Source of the DNA: DATFVJ01 sp963727015
Lineage (GTDB): Bacteria; Actinomycetota; Actinomycetes; Streptosporangiales; Streptosporangiaceae
Assembly: GCA_963727015.1 (NCBI GenBank)
Contig: CAVSEV010000002.1
Coordinates: 124,001-188,000 of the forward strand
Direction of reading: 5' to 3'
Length of the DNA stretch: 64,000 bases
Shown: positions 10,044-18,717 of the stretch, piece after piece
Layout of the letters: each line of letters begins with the position of its first letter
Position numbering within the stretch: the stretch's first letter is position 1
The notes under the pieces: model-generated
Seen by the model: the letters and a program-made list of their open reading frames with translations, nothing else
Told to the model about the DNA's origin: nothing
Databases searched by the model: none
Translations under genes and position numbers: made by a program

Positions 10044-12890
10044 ATGTATCGGGCACGCACGACTCAGGAACTCATGGCGACAGACATTTCACTCCTGCGC
10101 GGAAACCTCCCTGCGGAGCCGAACAGGTTCATCGGGCGCGAACGGGACCTGGCCGAGCTTGCGCTGTTGCTGACTGACGTCCGGGTGCTGACGCTGTGCG
10201 GCACCGGCGGGATCGGCAAGACCCGCCTTGCGCTGCGGCTTGGTGGCGACATCGCTGATGGTTTCCCCGACGGCGCGTGGCTGGTCAGCCTTGCCGACGT
10301 GACCGGCCCGGCCCACGTCACGACGCGTGTGGCAGGGGCCCTCGGCGTGCGCGAGGAGCCGGGACATCCACTCGACGCGACCCTTGCGGACGTTCTGCGC
10401 GGCCGGCGCCTTCTGCTGATCTTGGACAACTGCGAGCATCTGGTGGCTGCGTGCGCGCAGATGTGCGAACGCCTGCTCGCGAATTGCCGATGGCTGCGCA
10501 TCCTCGCCACAAGCAGGGAGCCGCTCCGGGTGCCCGGCGAGACGGTCTGGCGCGTCCCCCCGCTGTCGCTGCCACCGGCGGGACTTCAAGCCGATCAGCT
10601 TGCCGAGCATGAGGCGGTGCGGCTTTTCACCGAGCGCGCCGCCGCTGCGCGGCCAGGCTTCACCCTTGGCCCGGGCAACGCGGCCGCGATCGTGGGCGTG
10701 TGCAGAACACTCGACGGCATGCCGCTGGCAATAGAGCTTGCGGCCGCGCGGGTTGGTGCGCTCGCGGTTGAACAGATCAACGACCGGCTGAGTGACCGCT
10801 TCCATCTGCTCGCAGGCGGTCACCGGACCGCGCCCGAGCGGCAGCGCACGCTGCGCGCGACGGTGGACTGGAGTTACGAGCTGCTCACCCCCGCCGAGCA
10901 GTTGCTGCTGCGCAGGCTGGCCGTCTTCTCTGGCTGGAACCTCGAAATGGCCGAGCGGGTCTGTGCGGACGGCAGGCTGCCCGCGGGAGCCGTTCTGGAT
11001 CTGCTTGCCGCCCTTATCGACAAGTCGCTGGTGACTCTCGACGGCGAGGTCGCCGGCGATGCGAGGTACCGGCTCCTCGATACGATCCGCCAGTATGCCG
11101 CCGACCGCCTCGCGGCCTCTGGTGAGGAGCCTGTATTGCGCCGCAGGCATCGTGATTGCCTCGTTGGGCTGATCGAGGGGGTCGCGGCGCAAGCATTCAG
11201 GCGTGGCGATCCGCCGTGGCCGGTCCGGCTGCGGATGTACAGGGACGCATGCCTGCAGGCCGACAACTTCGCGGCGGCGCTCGCCTGGTCGTTCGAACAG
11301 GGAGAGACCGAGCCCGGTCTGCGTCTCTGCACGGCGTTGCGCTCACCGTGGGTCACCGACGGCGACGTGGCCGACGGCGCGAACTGGCTCGACCAGTTCC
11401 TAAATCAGCACAGCCGGCAGAGCCTAAGCCAGCGCAGCCTCAGCCAGTACAGTCCGGGCCAGCACCGTGCGGGCCAGGACGGTCTGGGCCAGCACGGTCT
11501 GGGCCAGCAAAGCCCCGGCAATGGCAGTGGCAGCGCGGACGTAGCGCCTTCCATCCTCGGCAGGGCCCTTGTTGCCCGCGCCGAACTCGCCTTCGAGCAG
11601 CAGGAGTATCCGACCGTGCAGCGGTGCGCCGAGGCGGCGCTCGGGGAATGCCGCCGCGCGGGTGACGAGTCCTTCGCCGCCGGGGCGCTGCGAGTGCTTG
11701 GGTCGGCGGAGCTCAGGCTCGGCAATCCGGAGCGCGCCCAGGAGCTTGCGGATCAGGCGGTAGCGGCGGCGCGAGCCGTCGGCGACGACTGGGAGGAAGG
11801 ACTCGCGCTTGGCACCCGCGCCGCCGCCGCGGCGCGGCAAGGCAAGATCCGCGAGGCACAGCGCAGCTACGAGGCAGCGCTCTACGCACTGCGTGACAAC
11901 AACCTGTGGGGCGCGGCGCACATTCTCTACGGACTGGCGATTCTGGCCGCGGCACGCGGAGACCACGAGGCCTCGTCCGGGTATTTCTCCGACGCCTTGG
12001 AAATCTTCCGTGAGCTTGACGCGCGCCCCGAGATCGCGCGGTGCCTCGCCGGCCTGGGCCGCCTCGCCATGGTCAACCAGGACCACGCTTTGGCCCGGTC
12101 CCGGCTGACTGAAAGCCTGCAGCTCAGCCGGGCCACCGGGCAGCGCCTTGCGATGGCGCGAGGGCTTGAGGCGTTCGCACAGCTCGCGGCCTGCCAGGGC
12201 CAGCACGCACGGGCGGTGAGGCTCTCGGGTGCGGCACGCACATTGCGCGCCGCCATCGGCGCGTCGCCGGCTTCAGGTGCCAGGCTCGAGCGACTGCTCG
12301 AACCCGCCCGCAAGCTGCTTGGCGACCAAGCGACCGAGGCAATGCTCGCCGAAGGCGCGGCGATGACCGCGGACGAGGCGGCCAGGTATGCGACCGATCC
12401 CAGCCAGGGGACTGCTCCGCCCGGCATGGCAGGCGCCACATCGGGCCAGAGGCCTGGCGGCGTGGCCGGCGCAGCGGGCATCGGGGGCGCCGCTGATGTC
12501 GGTGCCGGCGCAGTGGGCATGGGCGGCGCCGCGGGTGACGACGACGCGGCCGGCACGGGTGGCGCGGCGGTTGACGGTGGCGCGGCGGGTATGGGCGGCG
12601 CGGCGGCTGTGGGCAGCACGGCGGCTGTAGGCAGCACGGCGGGCCGCAATGCTGGCGGCACGTCCGGGGCGCGGACCTCGGGCGGGTCGGTGCTCACGCC
12701 GCGCGAATGGGAGATTTCCGAGCTGATCTCCAGGGGCCTGAGCAACCGCGCGATCGCCGACGAGCTTGTGATCAGCCCGGCGACGGCCGCCCGTCATGTC
12801 GCGAACATTCTCACCAAGCTGGGCTTCAGCTCCCGCGCCCAGGTTGCCGCATGGGCCACCGGGCGTAATCACCGTTCCGGCGATTCGTGA
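10044..12890 (+). CDS. LuxR-type regulator with AAA/NB-ARC ATPase and TPR region
   Basis: 948-residue signal-transducing regulator. The N-terminal NLPAEPNRFIGRERDL block leads to a P-loop GTGGIGKT (53-60) and a Walker B LLLILDNCEH (about 122-131), followed by a winged-helix and TPR-like helical region. A Gln/Ser/Gly-rich insert (about 455-490) and a Gly/Ala-rich linker (about 790-880) precede a C-terminal LuxR HTH (LTPREWEI to about 940). Such proteins switch transcription on after nucleotide-dependent assembly. The ligand is unknown. ATG 10044 is used; ATG 10074, with a nearby AGGA, is equally plausible and removes ten residues. The gene follows the mannosidase by 26 bp, so it may regulate or be co-transcribed with it. 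Confidence 0.85.
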   Translation: MYRARTTQELMATDISLLRGNLPAEPNRFIGRERDLAELALLLTDVRVLTLCGTGGIGKTRLALRLGGDIADGFPDGAWLVSLADVTGPAHVTTRVAGALGVREEPGHPLDATLADVLRGRRLLLILDNCEHLVAACAQMCERLLANCRWLRILATSREPLRVPGETVWRVPPLSLPPAGLQADQLAEHEAVRLFTERAAAARPGFTLGPGNAAAIVGVCRTLDGMPLAIELAAARVGALAVEQINDRLSDRFHLLAGGHRTAPERQRTLRATVDWSYELLTPAEQLLLRRLAVFSGWNLEMAERVCADGRLPAGAVLDLLAALIDKSLVTLDGEVAGDARYRLLDTIRQYAADRLAASGEEPVLRRRHRDCLVGLIEGVAAQAFRRGDPPWPVRLRMYRDACLQADNFAAALAWSFEQGETEPGLRLCTALRSPWVTDGDVADGANWLDQFLNQHSRQSLSQRSLSQYSPGQHRAGQDGLGQHGLGQQSPGNGSGSADVAPSILGRALVARAELAFEQQEYPTVQRCAEAALGECRRAGDESFAAGALRVLGSAELRLGNPERAQELADQAVAAARAVGDDWEEGLALGTRAAAAARQGKIREAQRSYEAALYALRDNNLWGAAHILYGLAILAAARGDHEASSGYFSDALEIFRELDARPEIARCLAGLGRLAMVNQDHALARSRLTESLQLSRATGQRLAMARGLEAFAQLAACQGQHARAVRLSGAARTLRAAIGASPASGARLERLLEPARKLLGDQATEAMLAEGAAMTADEAARYATDPSQGTAPPGMAGATSGQRPGGVAGAAGIGGAADVGAGAVGMGGAAGDDDAAGTGGAAVDGGAAGMGGAAAVGSTAAVGSTAGRNAGGTSGARTSGGSVLTPREWEISELISRGLSNRAIADELVISPATAARHVANILTKLGFSSRAQVAAWATGRNHRSGDS
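11405..11520 (+). repeat. 15-bp repeats coding a Gln/Ser/Gly linker in the LuxR-type regulator
   Basis: Imperfect 15-bp units (CAGCACGGTCTGGGC-like) run in frame through the TPR region. A second in-frame Gly/Ala repeat lies at about 12430-12640, just before the HTH domain. Confidence 0.65.
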
Positions 12891-13032
12891 CGGCAGAGCG
12901 CCGGAACCCGGCGGCTGGGCATCTCCCGCCGGGCGCGTTCTCGCGGCTTGCCCAGTTCGCGCGACCAGCGATGGTGAACGGAACCGCGGGACTTGTCACC
13001 GCCGCAGGCGCGCCCCAGGCAGCCGCGCCAGA

Positions 13033-13914
13033 TCAGGCGCGCCCCTGCACCGACGCCCGGTGCTCAGTCCACCTCGCCAGTAGCTCCGGCCCTTGGTTTC
13101 TGAGGAACTCGAAGAAGTCGGCGGTGTCGGCAAGTCGCTGCGCGGCGGGGGTGCCCGTACCCAGCGCCTCGATTCCCTCCTGCAGTGTCGGCACCCACCG
13201 GGCGGTGGCCTGTTCCCGCACCCGCACCACTTCGTACCAGACGTCGTCGGGCACCCGGTAAAGATCGCGCCGCGAACCCGGTTCGCGTTCACGATGGGTC
13301 AGGCCGATCTGGGTCAGGTAGCGGACCGCACCCGAAATCGCGGCGGGGCTGACCCGCAACATGCCCGCAAGCTCTGCGGCGTTGAGGCTGCCGGAGTCGG
13401 TGACGAGCAGCGCCGCGAAGACGCGGGCTGGCATCCGCGGGAAACCGACCTGGCAAAGCAGCGCGGAAAACCTTTCCACGAACCGCAGCACCGCAGCCGG
13501 GTCACGCGCCGCGTCAGGCCCAGGTCGCTCAGCCGGTCCGGCGCCAGCGTTATCGCCACCGGCCAGATCGGACTCCCCTGGCTCGGCTGGTCTGGGCACA
13601 TCGGGGGCGCCTGGCACAGCTCGTCTGGCCACATCGGACTCCCCTGGCTCGGCTGGTCTGGGCACATCGGGGGCGCCTGGCACAGCTGGTCTGGCCAGAT
13701 CGGACTCCCCTGGCTCGGCTGGTCTGGGCACATCGGGGGCGCCTGGCACAGCTGGTCTGGCCAGATCGGACTCCCCTGGCTCAGCTGGTCCGGCGGCAGC
13801 GTGATCCGCATCTGGGCTCACGACGTCTACGTCGTCTCCCCCCACCAGGTCACCTCCTCCGGCCCACCGGCCACCCTCGTCCTGCACATCGCGCCTTACC
13901 AGCACGCAGCACAT
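13033..13914 (-). CDS. MarR/GbsR-like regulator with repeat-expanded N-terminus
   Basis: The C-terminal ~165 residues form a GbsR/MarR-type winged helix: a VLRFVERFSALLCQVGFPRMPARVFA helix pair, the LNAAELAGMLRVSPAAISGAVRYL recognition helix, and the EPGSRRDLY wing. A helical dimerisation end follows. Relatives of this type often repress a neighbouring ABC exporter, and here the exporter starts 60 bp away on the other strand. The N-terminal ~120 residues are low complexity, mostly 22-residue Pro/Ala/Gly repeats from a 66-bp DNA repeat. Translation could begin inside that region; ATG 13914 is the furthest start. Confidence 0.75.
   Translation of the reverse strand: MCCVLVRRDVQDEGGRWAGGGDLVGGDDVDVVSPDADHAAAGPAEPGESDLARPAVPGAPDVPRPAEPGESDLARPAVPGAPDVPRPAEPGESDVARRAVPGAPDVPRPAEPGESDLAGGDNAGAGPAERPGPDAARDPAAVLRFVERFSALLCQVGFPRMPARVFAALLVTDSGSLNAAELAGMLRVSPAAISGAVRYLTQIGLTHREREPGSRRDLYRVPDDVWYEVVRVREQATARWVPTLQEGIEALGTGTPAAQRLADTADFFEFLRNQGPELLARWTEHRASVQGRA
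13566..13792. repeat. 66-bp tandem repeat, about 3.4 copies
   Basis: Three nearly identical 66-bp units (starting near 13566, 13632 and 13698) and a partial fourth. Each begins with GGACTCCCCTGGCTCGGC. The unit codes for 22 residues in the regulator. The near identity of copies points to recent expansion. Confidence 0.85.
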
Positions 13915-13937
13915 ATGAGTTTACAACATTTCGAACT

Positions 13938-13966
13938 TTCACAACTTCCTGAATTAAATGTAAGAT
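13938..13966 (+). promoter_or_regulatory. promoter of the ABC exporter operon
   Basis: TTCACA (13938-13943), 17 bp, then TAAGAT (13961-13966), with seven bases to the ATG at 13974. The message would be leaderless. The 60-bp divergent region is AT-rich for this genome and is the natural operator site of the neighbouring regulator. Confidence 0.7.
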
Positions 13967-13973
13967 TCGAGCC

Positions 13974-15047
13974 ATGACAGACGTGATCGAGGTCTCCGGC
14001 CTGCACAAGTCGTTCGGGCACATCCGTGCTCTCGATGGGCTGGATTTGCGCGTGCGGGCCGGCGAGGTCCATGGCTTCCTCGGCCCGAACGGCGCTGGAA
14101 AGACCACCACGATCCGGATCCTGCTCGGCCTGCTCCGCGCCGACGCCGGGATCGCACGCTTGCTGGGCGGCGACCCATGGCACGACGCCACGACGCTGCA
14201 CCGCCGGCTTGCCTACGTGCCAGGCGACGTCACCCTCTGGCCGAACCTGACCGGCGGCGAGGTCATTGATCTGCTAGGCCGCCTGCGCGGCGGCCTCGAC
14301 GACCAACGCCGCGCCGCACTGCTCGATCGGTTCGATCTCGACCCGAAGAAGAAGGCACGCGCCTACTCGAAGGGAAACAGGCAGAAGGTCGCGCTGGTGG
14401 CCGCGCTCGCATCCGATGCGGATCTGCTGATCCTCGACGAGCCGACAGCAGGGCTCGACCCGCTGATGGAGGCCGCGTTCCGCGCCTGCGTCGAGGAAGA
14501 ACGCAGCGGCGGGCGCAGTGTGCTGTTGTCCAGTCACATCCTTTCTGAGGTCGAGGCGCTGTGCGAGCGAGTAACTCTCATTCGCGCGGGCCAGACCGTG
14601 GAATCTGGCACTTTGACCGAACTGCGCCATCTGACCCGCACCTCGATCACGGCCGAGCTGTCTCATGTCCCTCACGACCTGACCGGCTTGCCCGGAGTGC
14701 ACGATCTGGATATCCAGGGCGCGCGGGTGCAGTGCCAGGTAGACAGCGAGAGCCTGGGCGAATTCCTGTCGCGCCTCACCAGAGTCGGCGTCCGGAGCCT
14801 CGAAAGCCACCCGCCCTCGCTCGAGGAACTGTTCCTCAGGCACTACACCGATGACGCGACCGGTGTTACCGCGGGCTCGGCTGGGCCGAAGGCGACGGCA
14901 CATAGGGCCGGCCCGCGGGACGCATCCGCTGAAGCCTCTCGCCAGCTACCAGAGGGCCAGATCGCAGCTGGCCAGCTACCAGAGGGCCAGCTACCAGAGG
15001 GCCAGATTCCAGAGGGCCAGATTCCAGATGGCCGGGGCATCCGATGA
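13974..15047 (+). CDS. ABC-2 exporter ATP-binding protein
   Basis: 357-residue ATPase of the DrrA/CcmA-like exporter class. Walker A GPNGAGKTT is at 37-45, the signature loop reads YSKGNRQKV near 130 in place of LSGGQ, and Walker B LLILDEPTAGLDP is near 150. A C-terminal domain of about 80 residues follows, then a repeat tail of Pro-Glu-Gly-Gln units. The start follows TAAGAT by seven bases. The stop overlaps the permease start (ATGA at 15044), so the two subunits are coupled. Substrate unknown; lipid or antibiotic-type export is usual for the family. Confidence 0.92.
   Translation: MTDVIEVSGLHKSFGHIRALDGLDLRVRAGEVHGFLGPNGAGKTTTIRILLGLLRADAGIARLLGGDPWHDATTLHRRLAYVPGDVTLWPNLTGGEVIDLLGRLRGGLDDQRRAALLDRFDLDPKKKARAYSKGNRQKVALVAALASDADLLILDEPTAGLDPLMEAAFRACVEEERSGGRSVLLSSHILSEVEALCERVTLIRAGQTVESGTLTELRHLTRTSITAELSHVPHDLTGLPGVHDLDIQGARVQCQVDSESLGEFLSRLTRVGVRSLESHPPSLEELFLRHYTDDATGVTAGSAGPKATAHRAGPRDASAEASRQLPEGQIAAGQLPEGQLPEGQIPEGQIPDGRGIR
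14940..15035 (+). repeat. 15-bp repeat at the ABC ATPase C-terminus
   Basis: Six or so copies of GCCAGCTACCAGAGG-like units encode LPEGQ/IPEGQ repeats up to the last codons before the coupled permease start. Confidence 0.8.
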
Positions 15048-16630
15048 GGGCACTGGCCGGCGTCGGCCCGCTCACCGGCCTCGCGCTGCGCCGGGACCGG
15101 ATCATGCTGGCAGCGTGGATCTACGTACTGACGGCGTGGGCGGCCGGGACCGCCTACAGCCTTAAGAAGCTCTACCCCACCGTGGCAGCGCAGCAGAGAT
15201 TCGCTGCGACCGTTGCGCACAACTCTCTTTTTGTCGCACTGTACGATCCGCTGTTCGGCAGGTCACTTGGCGCGCTCACGGCATGGCGGATCAGCAGTCC
15301 CATGGCGCTGCTCGCCGGGCTCATGTCCGTGTTCATCGTGGTGCGGCACACTCGCGGGGACGAGGAAGCCGGCCGCCTCGAACTGGTCGGGGCGGCGGCC
15401 GTGGGCAGGCAAGCCGCCCTCGCCTCCGCCCTGGTCGTCGCGTTTGGCGCCTGCCTGGCGTTCGCGGCCTTGACCGTGGCGGGGCTAATCTTCCTCGGGC
15501 TGCCTGCCGCCGGTGCGTTGGGGCTCGGCCTCGCGATCGCTTCGGCCGGCTGGGTATTCGCTGCGGTCTCGGCCATCGCGGCGCAGGTCGCCGAGACCGC
15601 TCGCGTCGCCCGCGGCATCGCGATAGCCGTGGTTGCCGCCGCCTACCTGCTGCGTGACGGATCGGCAGCGAAAGGGGCGTCGTGGCTCATCTGGCTGACC
15701 CCGGTCGGCTGGGCGGTGCAGGTCCGGCCGTTCGGCGGCGAGCGCTTGTGGGTGCTCGCACTCGCGCTCGGCTGCAGCGCGATCGCGGTCGCGGCGGCCC
15801 TTGCGATTTCCGCGCGCCGCGACCTTGGGGCTGGCCTCGTCCCTATCCGGCCGGGGCCGGACCGGGCCTCCGGGTGGCTGCGTGGCCCATCCGCCCTTGC
15901 CTGGCGGCTGCAGCGCAGCGGCCTTGTCGGCTGGACCGCAGGCCTTGCCGCTATCGGAGCCATCATCGGCGTCCTCACACCCGCGCTCGGAACCCTGGCC
16001 GGCACGAGCAGCGGGATGGAGAACGCGTTCACGAAGCTGGGGGGCTCCAGCAGCATCACAGATGCGTTCTTGGCCGCGATGGCCGGGTTGTTCGGACTCG
16101 TCGCAGCGGCGTACGCGGTGGCCGCGACCTTGCGGCTGCGCACGGAAGAGACGAGCGAGCGGGCCGAGCCTGTGCTCGCGACGGCTGTGGGCAGGATCCG
16201 CTGGGCCGCGAGCCACCTGGCGATCGCGGTGGTCGGCACGGGCGTCCTGCTCGCCGCCGCCGGGCTTTCCTGTGGTGTCGCTGACGCCTTGCGCACTGGC
16301 GACGCTGGGCAGGTGCCCAGGCTTTTCGGCGCCGCGATGGCACAACTGCCGGCCGCGTGGCTGTTCGCAGGGATCGCGATCGCGTTGTTCGGTTATCTAC
16401 CCAGGCTCGACGTCGCTGCGTGGGCGGCGCTGCTGGCATTCCTGCTTCTTGGCCAGCTAGGCCCGTTGCTGCGGTTGCCCCAGTGGGCGATGGACATCTC
16501 GCCGTTCACCCATGTGCCCAAACTGCCAGGCACGGCCTTCACGTTCACGCCGCTGATCTGGCTGACCGTCGTCGCGGCCCTGCTGACGGCCGCCGGCCTG
16601 GCCGGATTCCGCCAGCGCGACCTCGGCTGA
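15044..16630 (+). CDS. ABC-2 exporter permease
   Basis: 528-residue integral membrane protein with about twelve hydrophobic segments in two similar halves, each containing a short EEAGRLELV/ETSERAEPVLATAVGR-type cytoplasmic element. This architecture matches permeases described as polyketide or tetronasin exporters. It is coupled by a 4-bp overlap to the ATPase gene and completes the transporter under the divergent regulator. Confidence 0.88.
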   Translation: MRALAGVGPLTGLALRRDRIMLAAWIYVLTAWAAGTAYSLKKLYPTVAAQQRFAATVAHNSLFVALYDPLFGRSLGALTAWRISSPMALLAGLMSVFIVVRHTRGDEEAGRLELVGAAAVGRQAALASALVVAFGACLAFAALTVAGLIFLGLPAAGALGLGLAIASAGWVFAAVSAIAAQVAETARVARGIAIAVVAAAYLLRDGSAAKGASWLIWLTPVGWAVQVRPFGGERLWVLALALGCSAIAVAAALAISARRDLGAGLVPIRPGPDRASGWLRGPSALAWRLQRSGLVGWTAGLAAIGAIIGVLTPALGTLAGTSSGMENAFTKLGGSSSITDAFLAAMAGLFGLVAAAYAVAATLRLRTEETSERAEPVLATAVGRIRWAASHLAIAVVGTGVLLAAAGLSCGVADALRTGDAGQVPRLFGAAMAQLPAAWLFAGIAIALFGYLPRLDVAAWAALLAFLLLGQLGPLLRLPQWAMDISPFTHVPKLPGTAFTFTPLIWLTVVAALLTAAGLAGFRQRDLG

Positions 16631-16752
16631 CTGCGCGCCTGTGGAGGTGCGCGAGCCCGTGCCTGGCCCGCGTCATTTTGGCTGTAGATGTTAGGCCGGC
16701 GGCTTCCTGGGCATGCAAAGGCCTTCTGCTGAGCGACCGAGAGGGGATAGTC

Positions 16753-16926
16753 ATGGGGGCCGACGACAAGGTGCGTGACAAGGCCGAGGAACTCAAGGGA
16801 AAGGGCAAGGAGAAGGTCGGTGACGCCATCGGCAACGAGCAGATGGAGGCCGAGGGGCATGCCGACCAGGCCAAGGGCAACCTGAAGCAGGCCGGTGAGA
16901 AGGTGAAGGACGCCTTCAAGCGCTAG
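16753..16926 (+). CDS. CsbD-like stress protein
   Basis: 57-residue, highly charged, helix-prone protein with the CsbD pattern: KVRDKAEELKGKGKEKVGDAIGN, then a second KGNLKQAGEKVKD repeat. CsbD proteins are induced by general stress in other bacteria; the biochemical role is unknown. ATG 16753 has GAGGGG about seven bases upstream. A strong terminator follows at once. Confidence 0.9.
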   Translation: MGADDKVRDKAEELKGKGKEKVGDAIGNEQMEAEGHADQAKGNLKQAGEKVKDAFKR

Positions 16927-16951
16927 CCTGCCCGGTTCTTCCGCCCAGGGC

Positions 16952-16985
16952 AGCGCCGTCCGCCGCGAATGCGGCGGACGGCGCT
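16952..16985 (+). terminator. strong hairpin after csbD
   Basis: Perfect 15-bp stem (arms 16952-16966 and 16971-16985) with a GAAT loop, followed by CTTCATC. It lies 26 bp past the csbD stop. Confidence 0.8.
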
Positions 16986-17094
16986 CTTCATCGTTGAGGA
17001 CGCTTCCTGTCGGCCGCTTCCTGCCGGGCGTTCCTGCCAGCCGCTTCCTGCCGGGCGTTCCTGTCGGCCGGGTGGCGCGGCGGCCACCAGGGCT

Positions 17095-17237
17095 ACATAC
17101 GCATGTGCACAGGCCGGCCGACCGGTGCGATCAGATGTACGTCTGCTGCCTCCGCGCGGCGGGGGCAGGCCCGGGCGGGGGCCGTCACTATATGTAGACG
17201 GGCCTGCAGAGATACATACGTGTATGCACAGGTCGGC
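17095..17237. repeat. pair of 24-bp direct repeats
   Basis: Copies at 17095-17118 and 17214-17237 share ACATACG and TGCACAGG cores. All four differences are transitions. The second copy contains the palindrome CATAC-GT-GTATG. They look like a duplicated protein-binding site. Confidence 0.55.
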
Positions 17238-17350
17238 GGATGTGGCGGCGCGGCGCGTTACGTAGCGTCATATGCATCGCGCACCGTCCGGCCAGGGCAA
17301 TGCCCTGTAGGCCACCGGGGGGGAGGCTGGTAGGCCAGCGGAGGCGCGAA

Positions 17351-17385
17351 GGGCGGCCCCGGGCGTCATGCGCCCGGGACCGCCC
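17351..17385. terminator. 15-bp hairpin, symmetric
   Basis: GGGCGG-C-CCCGGGCG pairs with CGCCCGGG-A-CCGCCC around a TCATG loop, with one mismatch. It may insulate the AMP-binding gene from upstream transcription. No U tract on either side. Confidence 0.5.
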
Positions 17386-17403
17386 GCAGGGGGGCCTCAC
17401 GGT

Positions 17404-17475
17404 CTCAGGGGCTCTCAGGGGGTCAGAGGGTCAGGGGGTCAGGGGGTGAGGGGGACGACCAGGGGGAAGAGAGGG
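17404..17475 (+). repeat. G-tract repeat (GGGGGTCA units)
   Basis: Seven or more runs of three to six G separated by short TCA/TGA/AC spacers. Such spacing allows a G-quadruplex on the plus strand, about 120-190 bp before the next start codon. Confidence 0.6.
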
Positions 17476-17591
17476 GGTCGCTGGCCTTGATGTCTACACA
17501 TCCGACTACATATTCCTGGCGATGTGCCCAGGTGGCTCCGCGCGTACTCTCATCACCGAGAGTTACAAACAGGTCACGTCTGAAGGGCCCT

Positions 17592-18419
17592 ATGACAGCG
17601 ATGCCCAGCGCCAACGTAACGGTCACCGAGCATTTGCTCGGCCTGGCACCTGGGCGTTATGGCCGACCGGCCCTCGTGGATCCCGCCTCCGGCGTAACTA
17701 TCAGCTATTCGAGCCTCGCCGCCATGGTGCGGGCCGCCGCCGCCGGGCTGGCCAGGCGCGGGATGCGGCCCGGCGACGTGGCCGGTGTGTACGTCACGGG
17801 ACCCGTGGCGTTCGCGCTGGCCAGTCAGTCGATCCGGGCCGCCGGTGGGGTGCCTGCGCCGGCGTCTCCAGGATCGTGCCACCACGTAATCGCGGCGCGG
17901 CTTACCGAGTGTGACGCACGGATACTGATCACGGATGGCCCGCTAGCTCATTCTGCGCTGGACATCGCCGAGCGCTCCAGGGTGCGCCAGGTGATCAGCT
18001 TCGGTGAGATCGGCGGCGTGACACGCTTCGACGCGCTGATGCGCGGCGGGACGATGCGGCCGCTGCCCCGCTGCGGCGAGCACGCCCTGCTGGCCTGGAC
18101 GCACGGGCAAGACGGCAGCCAGGTGCAAGGTCCGGTGACCCACCGTGAGCTGGTCGCCGAACTCAAGAAGCTGGCGGCGGATGCGAAGGTCGCCGCATGG
18201 GACGTCATCCTCGCTGGGCCGCCCAGCGGTGACGGCCGCGGCTACTCGGCGCTGCTCGATCTCGCGCTCGCGGTGGGTGCGACCGTCGTGGGAATCCCCA
18301 GCGTTAAGCCCGCGGATCTGCTCGCACTCGGCCGCACCCACCGGGCGACGGTGGCGTTCGTCCCGCCCGGTAGCGACCTGTCAGGCAACTCACTTCGGCG
18401 GGTCACGATCACCCCCTGA
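17592..18419 (+). CDS. degenerate AMP-binding (acyl-CoA ligase-like) protein
   Basis: 275 residues resembling the N-terminal half of ANL-superfamily ligases: TVTEHLLGLAPGRYGRPALVD at the front, a SYSSLAAMVRAAAAGLARRGMRPGDVAGVY block, and the ASQSIRAAGGVPAPASP strand. The region that should be the ATP-binding TSGTTGxPKG loop is replaced by a HGQDGSQVQGPVTH sequence, and the adenylation core and C-terminal lid are missing. The frame is open and ends at a clear TGA, so it is not a simple frameshift. ATG 17592 was chosen for the GAAGGG five bases upstream. Adenylation activity is unlikely; a binding or regulatory role is only a guess. Confidence 0.65.
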   Translation: MTAMPSANVTVTEHLLGLAPGRYGRPALVDPASGVTISYSSLAAMVRAAAAGLARRGMRPGDVAGVYVTGPVAFALASQSIRAAGGVPAPASPGSCHHVIAARLTECDARILITDGPLAHSALDIAERSRVRQVISFGEIGGVTRFDALMRGGTMRPLPRCGEHALLAWTHGQDGSQVQGPVTHRELVAELKKLAADAKVAAWDVILAGPPSGDGRGYSALLDLALAVGATVVGIPSVKPADLLALGRTHRATVAFVPPGSDLSGNSLRRVTITP

Positions 18420-18484
18420 ACGCTGCCGGATCAGCCCGATCGAGTGCCAGCCCGCGCAGCCGTAGGTTATGGCACAGTGCTGGC

Positions 18485-18503
18485 CCGGGGGGACGACCCC
18501 CGG
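18485..18503 (+). terminator. hairpin after the AMP-binding-like gene
   Basis: CCGGGGG (18485-18491) pairs with CCCCCGG (18497-18503). It lies 65 bp after the stop. The following 18504-18717 shows no gene; a TTGACC at about 18635 has no matching -10. Confidence 0.4.
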
Positions 18504-18717
18504 AACCCCCCGCTGCGCTGGCTGCCACAAGAGCTGGGCGTCGATCGAGGCCTGCTCATGCCTTGGCTCGCGGCAGGGCCGTGAGCGTCACGCGGCCAGG
18601 TGTGAAGGGTCCCAGAAAGAGTGATTCCTGACTTGACCTGCACATATACCTCGGCGCGAGCGATGGACATACCGGACATCACCGGATACTGTCGCCCCAC
18701 ATGCGCTACGGAAGGGG

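Larger units (their letters stand above)
16986..17591. other. 606-bp non-coding region with repeats, palindromes and G tracts
   Basis: No convincing gene. From left to right it has: a TTCCTG(T/C)CGGCCG-type repeat (17003-17072); two 24-bp copies, 20/24 identical, at 17095-17118 and 17214-17237; a hairpin at 17351-17385; and a run of GGGGGTCA units (17404-17475). An RBS (GAAGGG, 17582-17587) for the next gene closes it. Confidence 0.7.

Noticed and set aside
13093..13977. Plus-strand frame opposite the GbsR-like regulator
   Set aside because: Made of repeat-derived Trp/Gly/Ser units; the minus frame has the winged-helix domain.
15485..16345. Minus-strand frame opposite the ABC permease
   Set aside because: High-GC antisense shadow; the plus frame has clear membrane segments.
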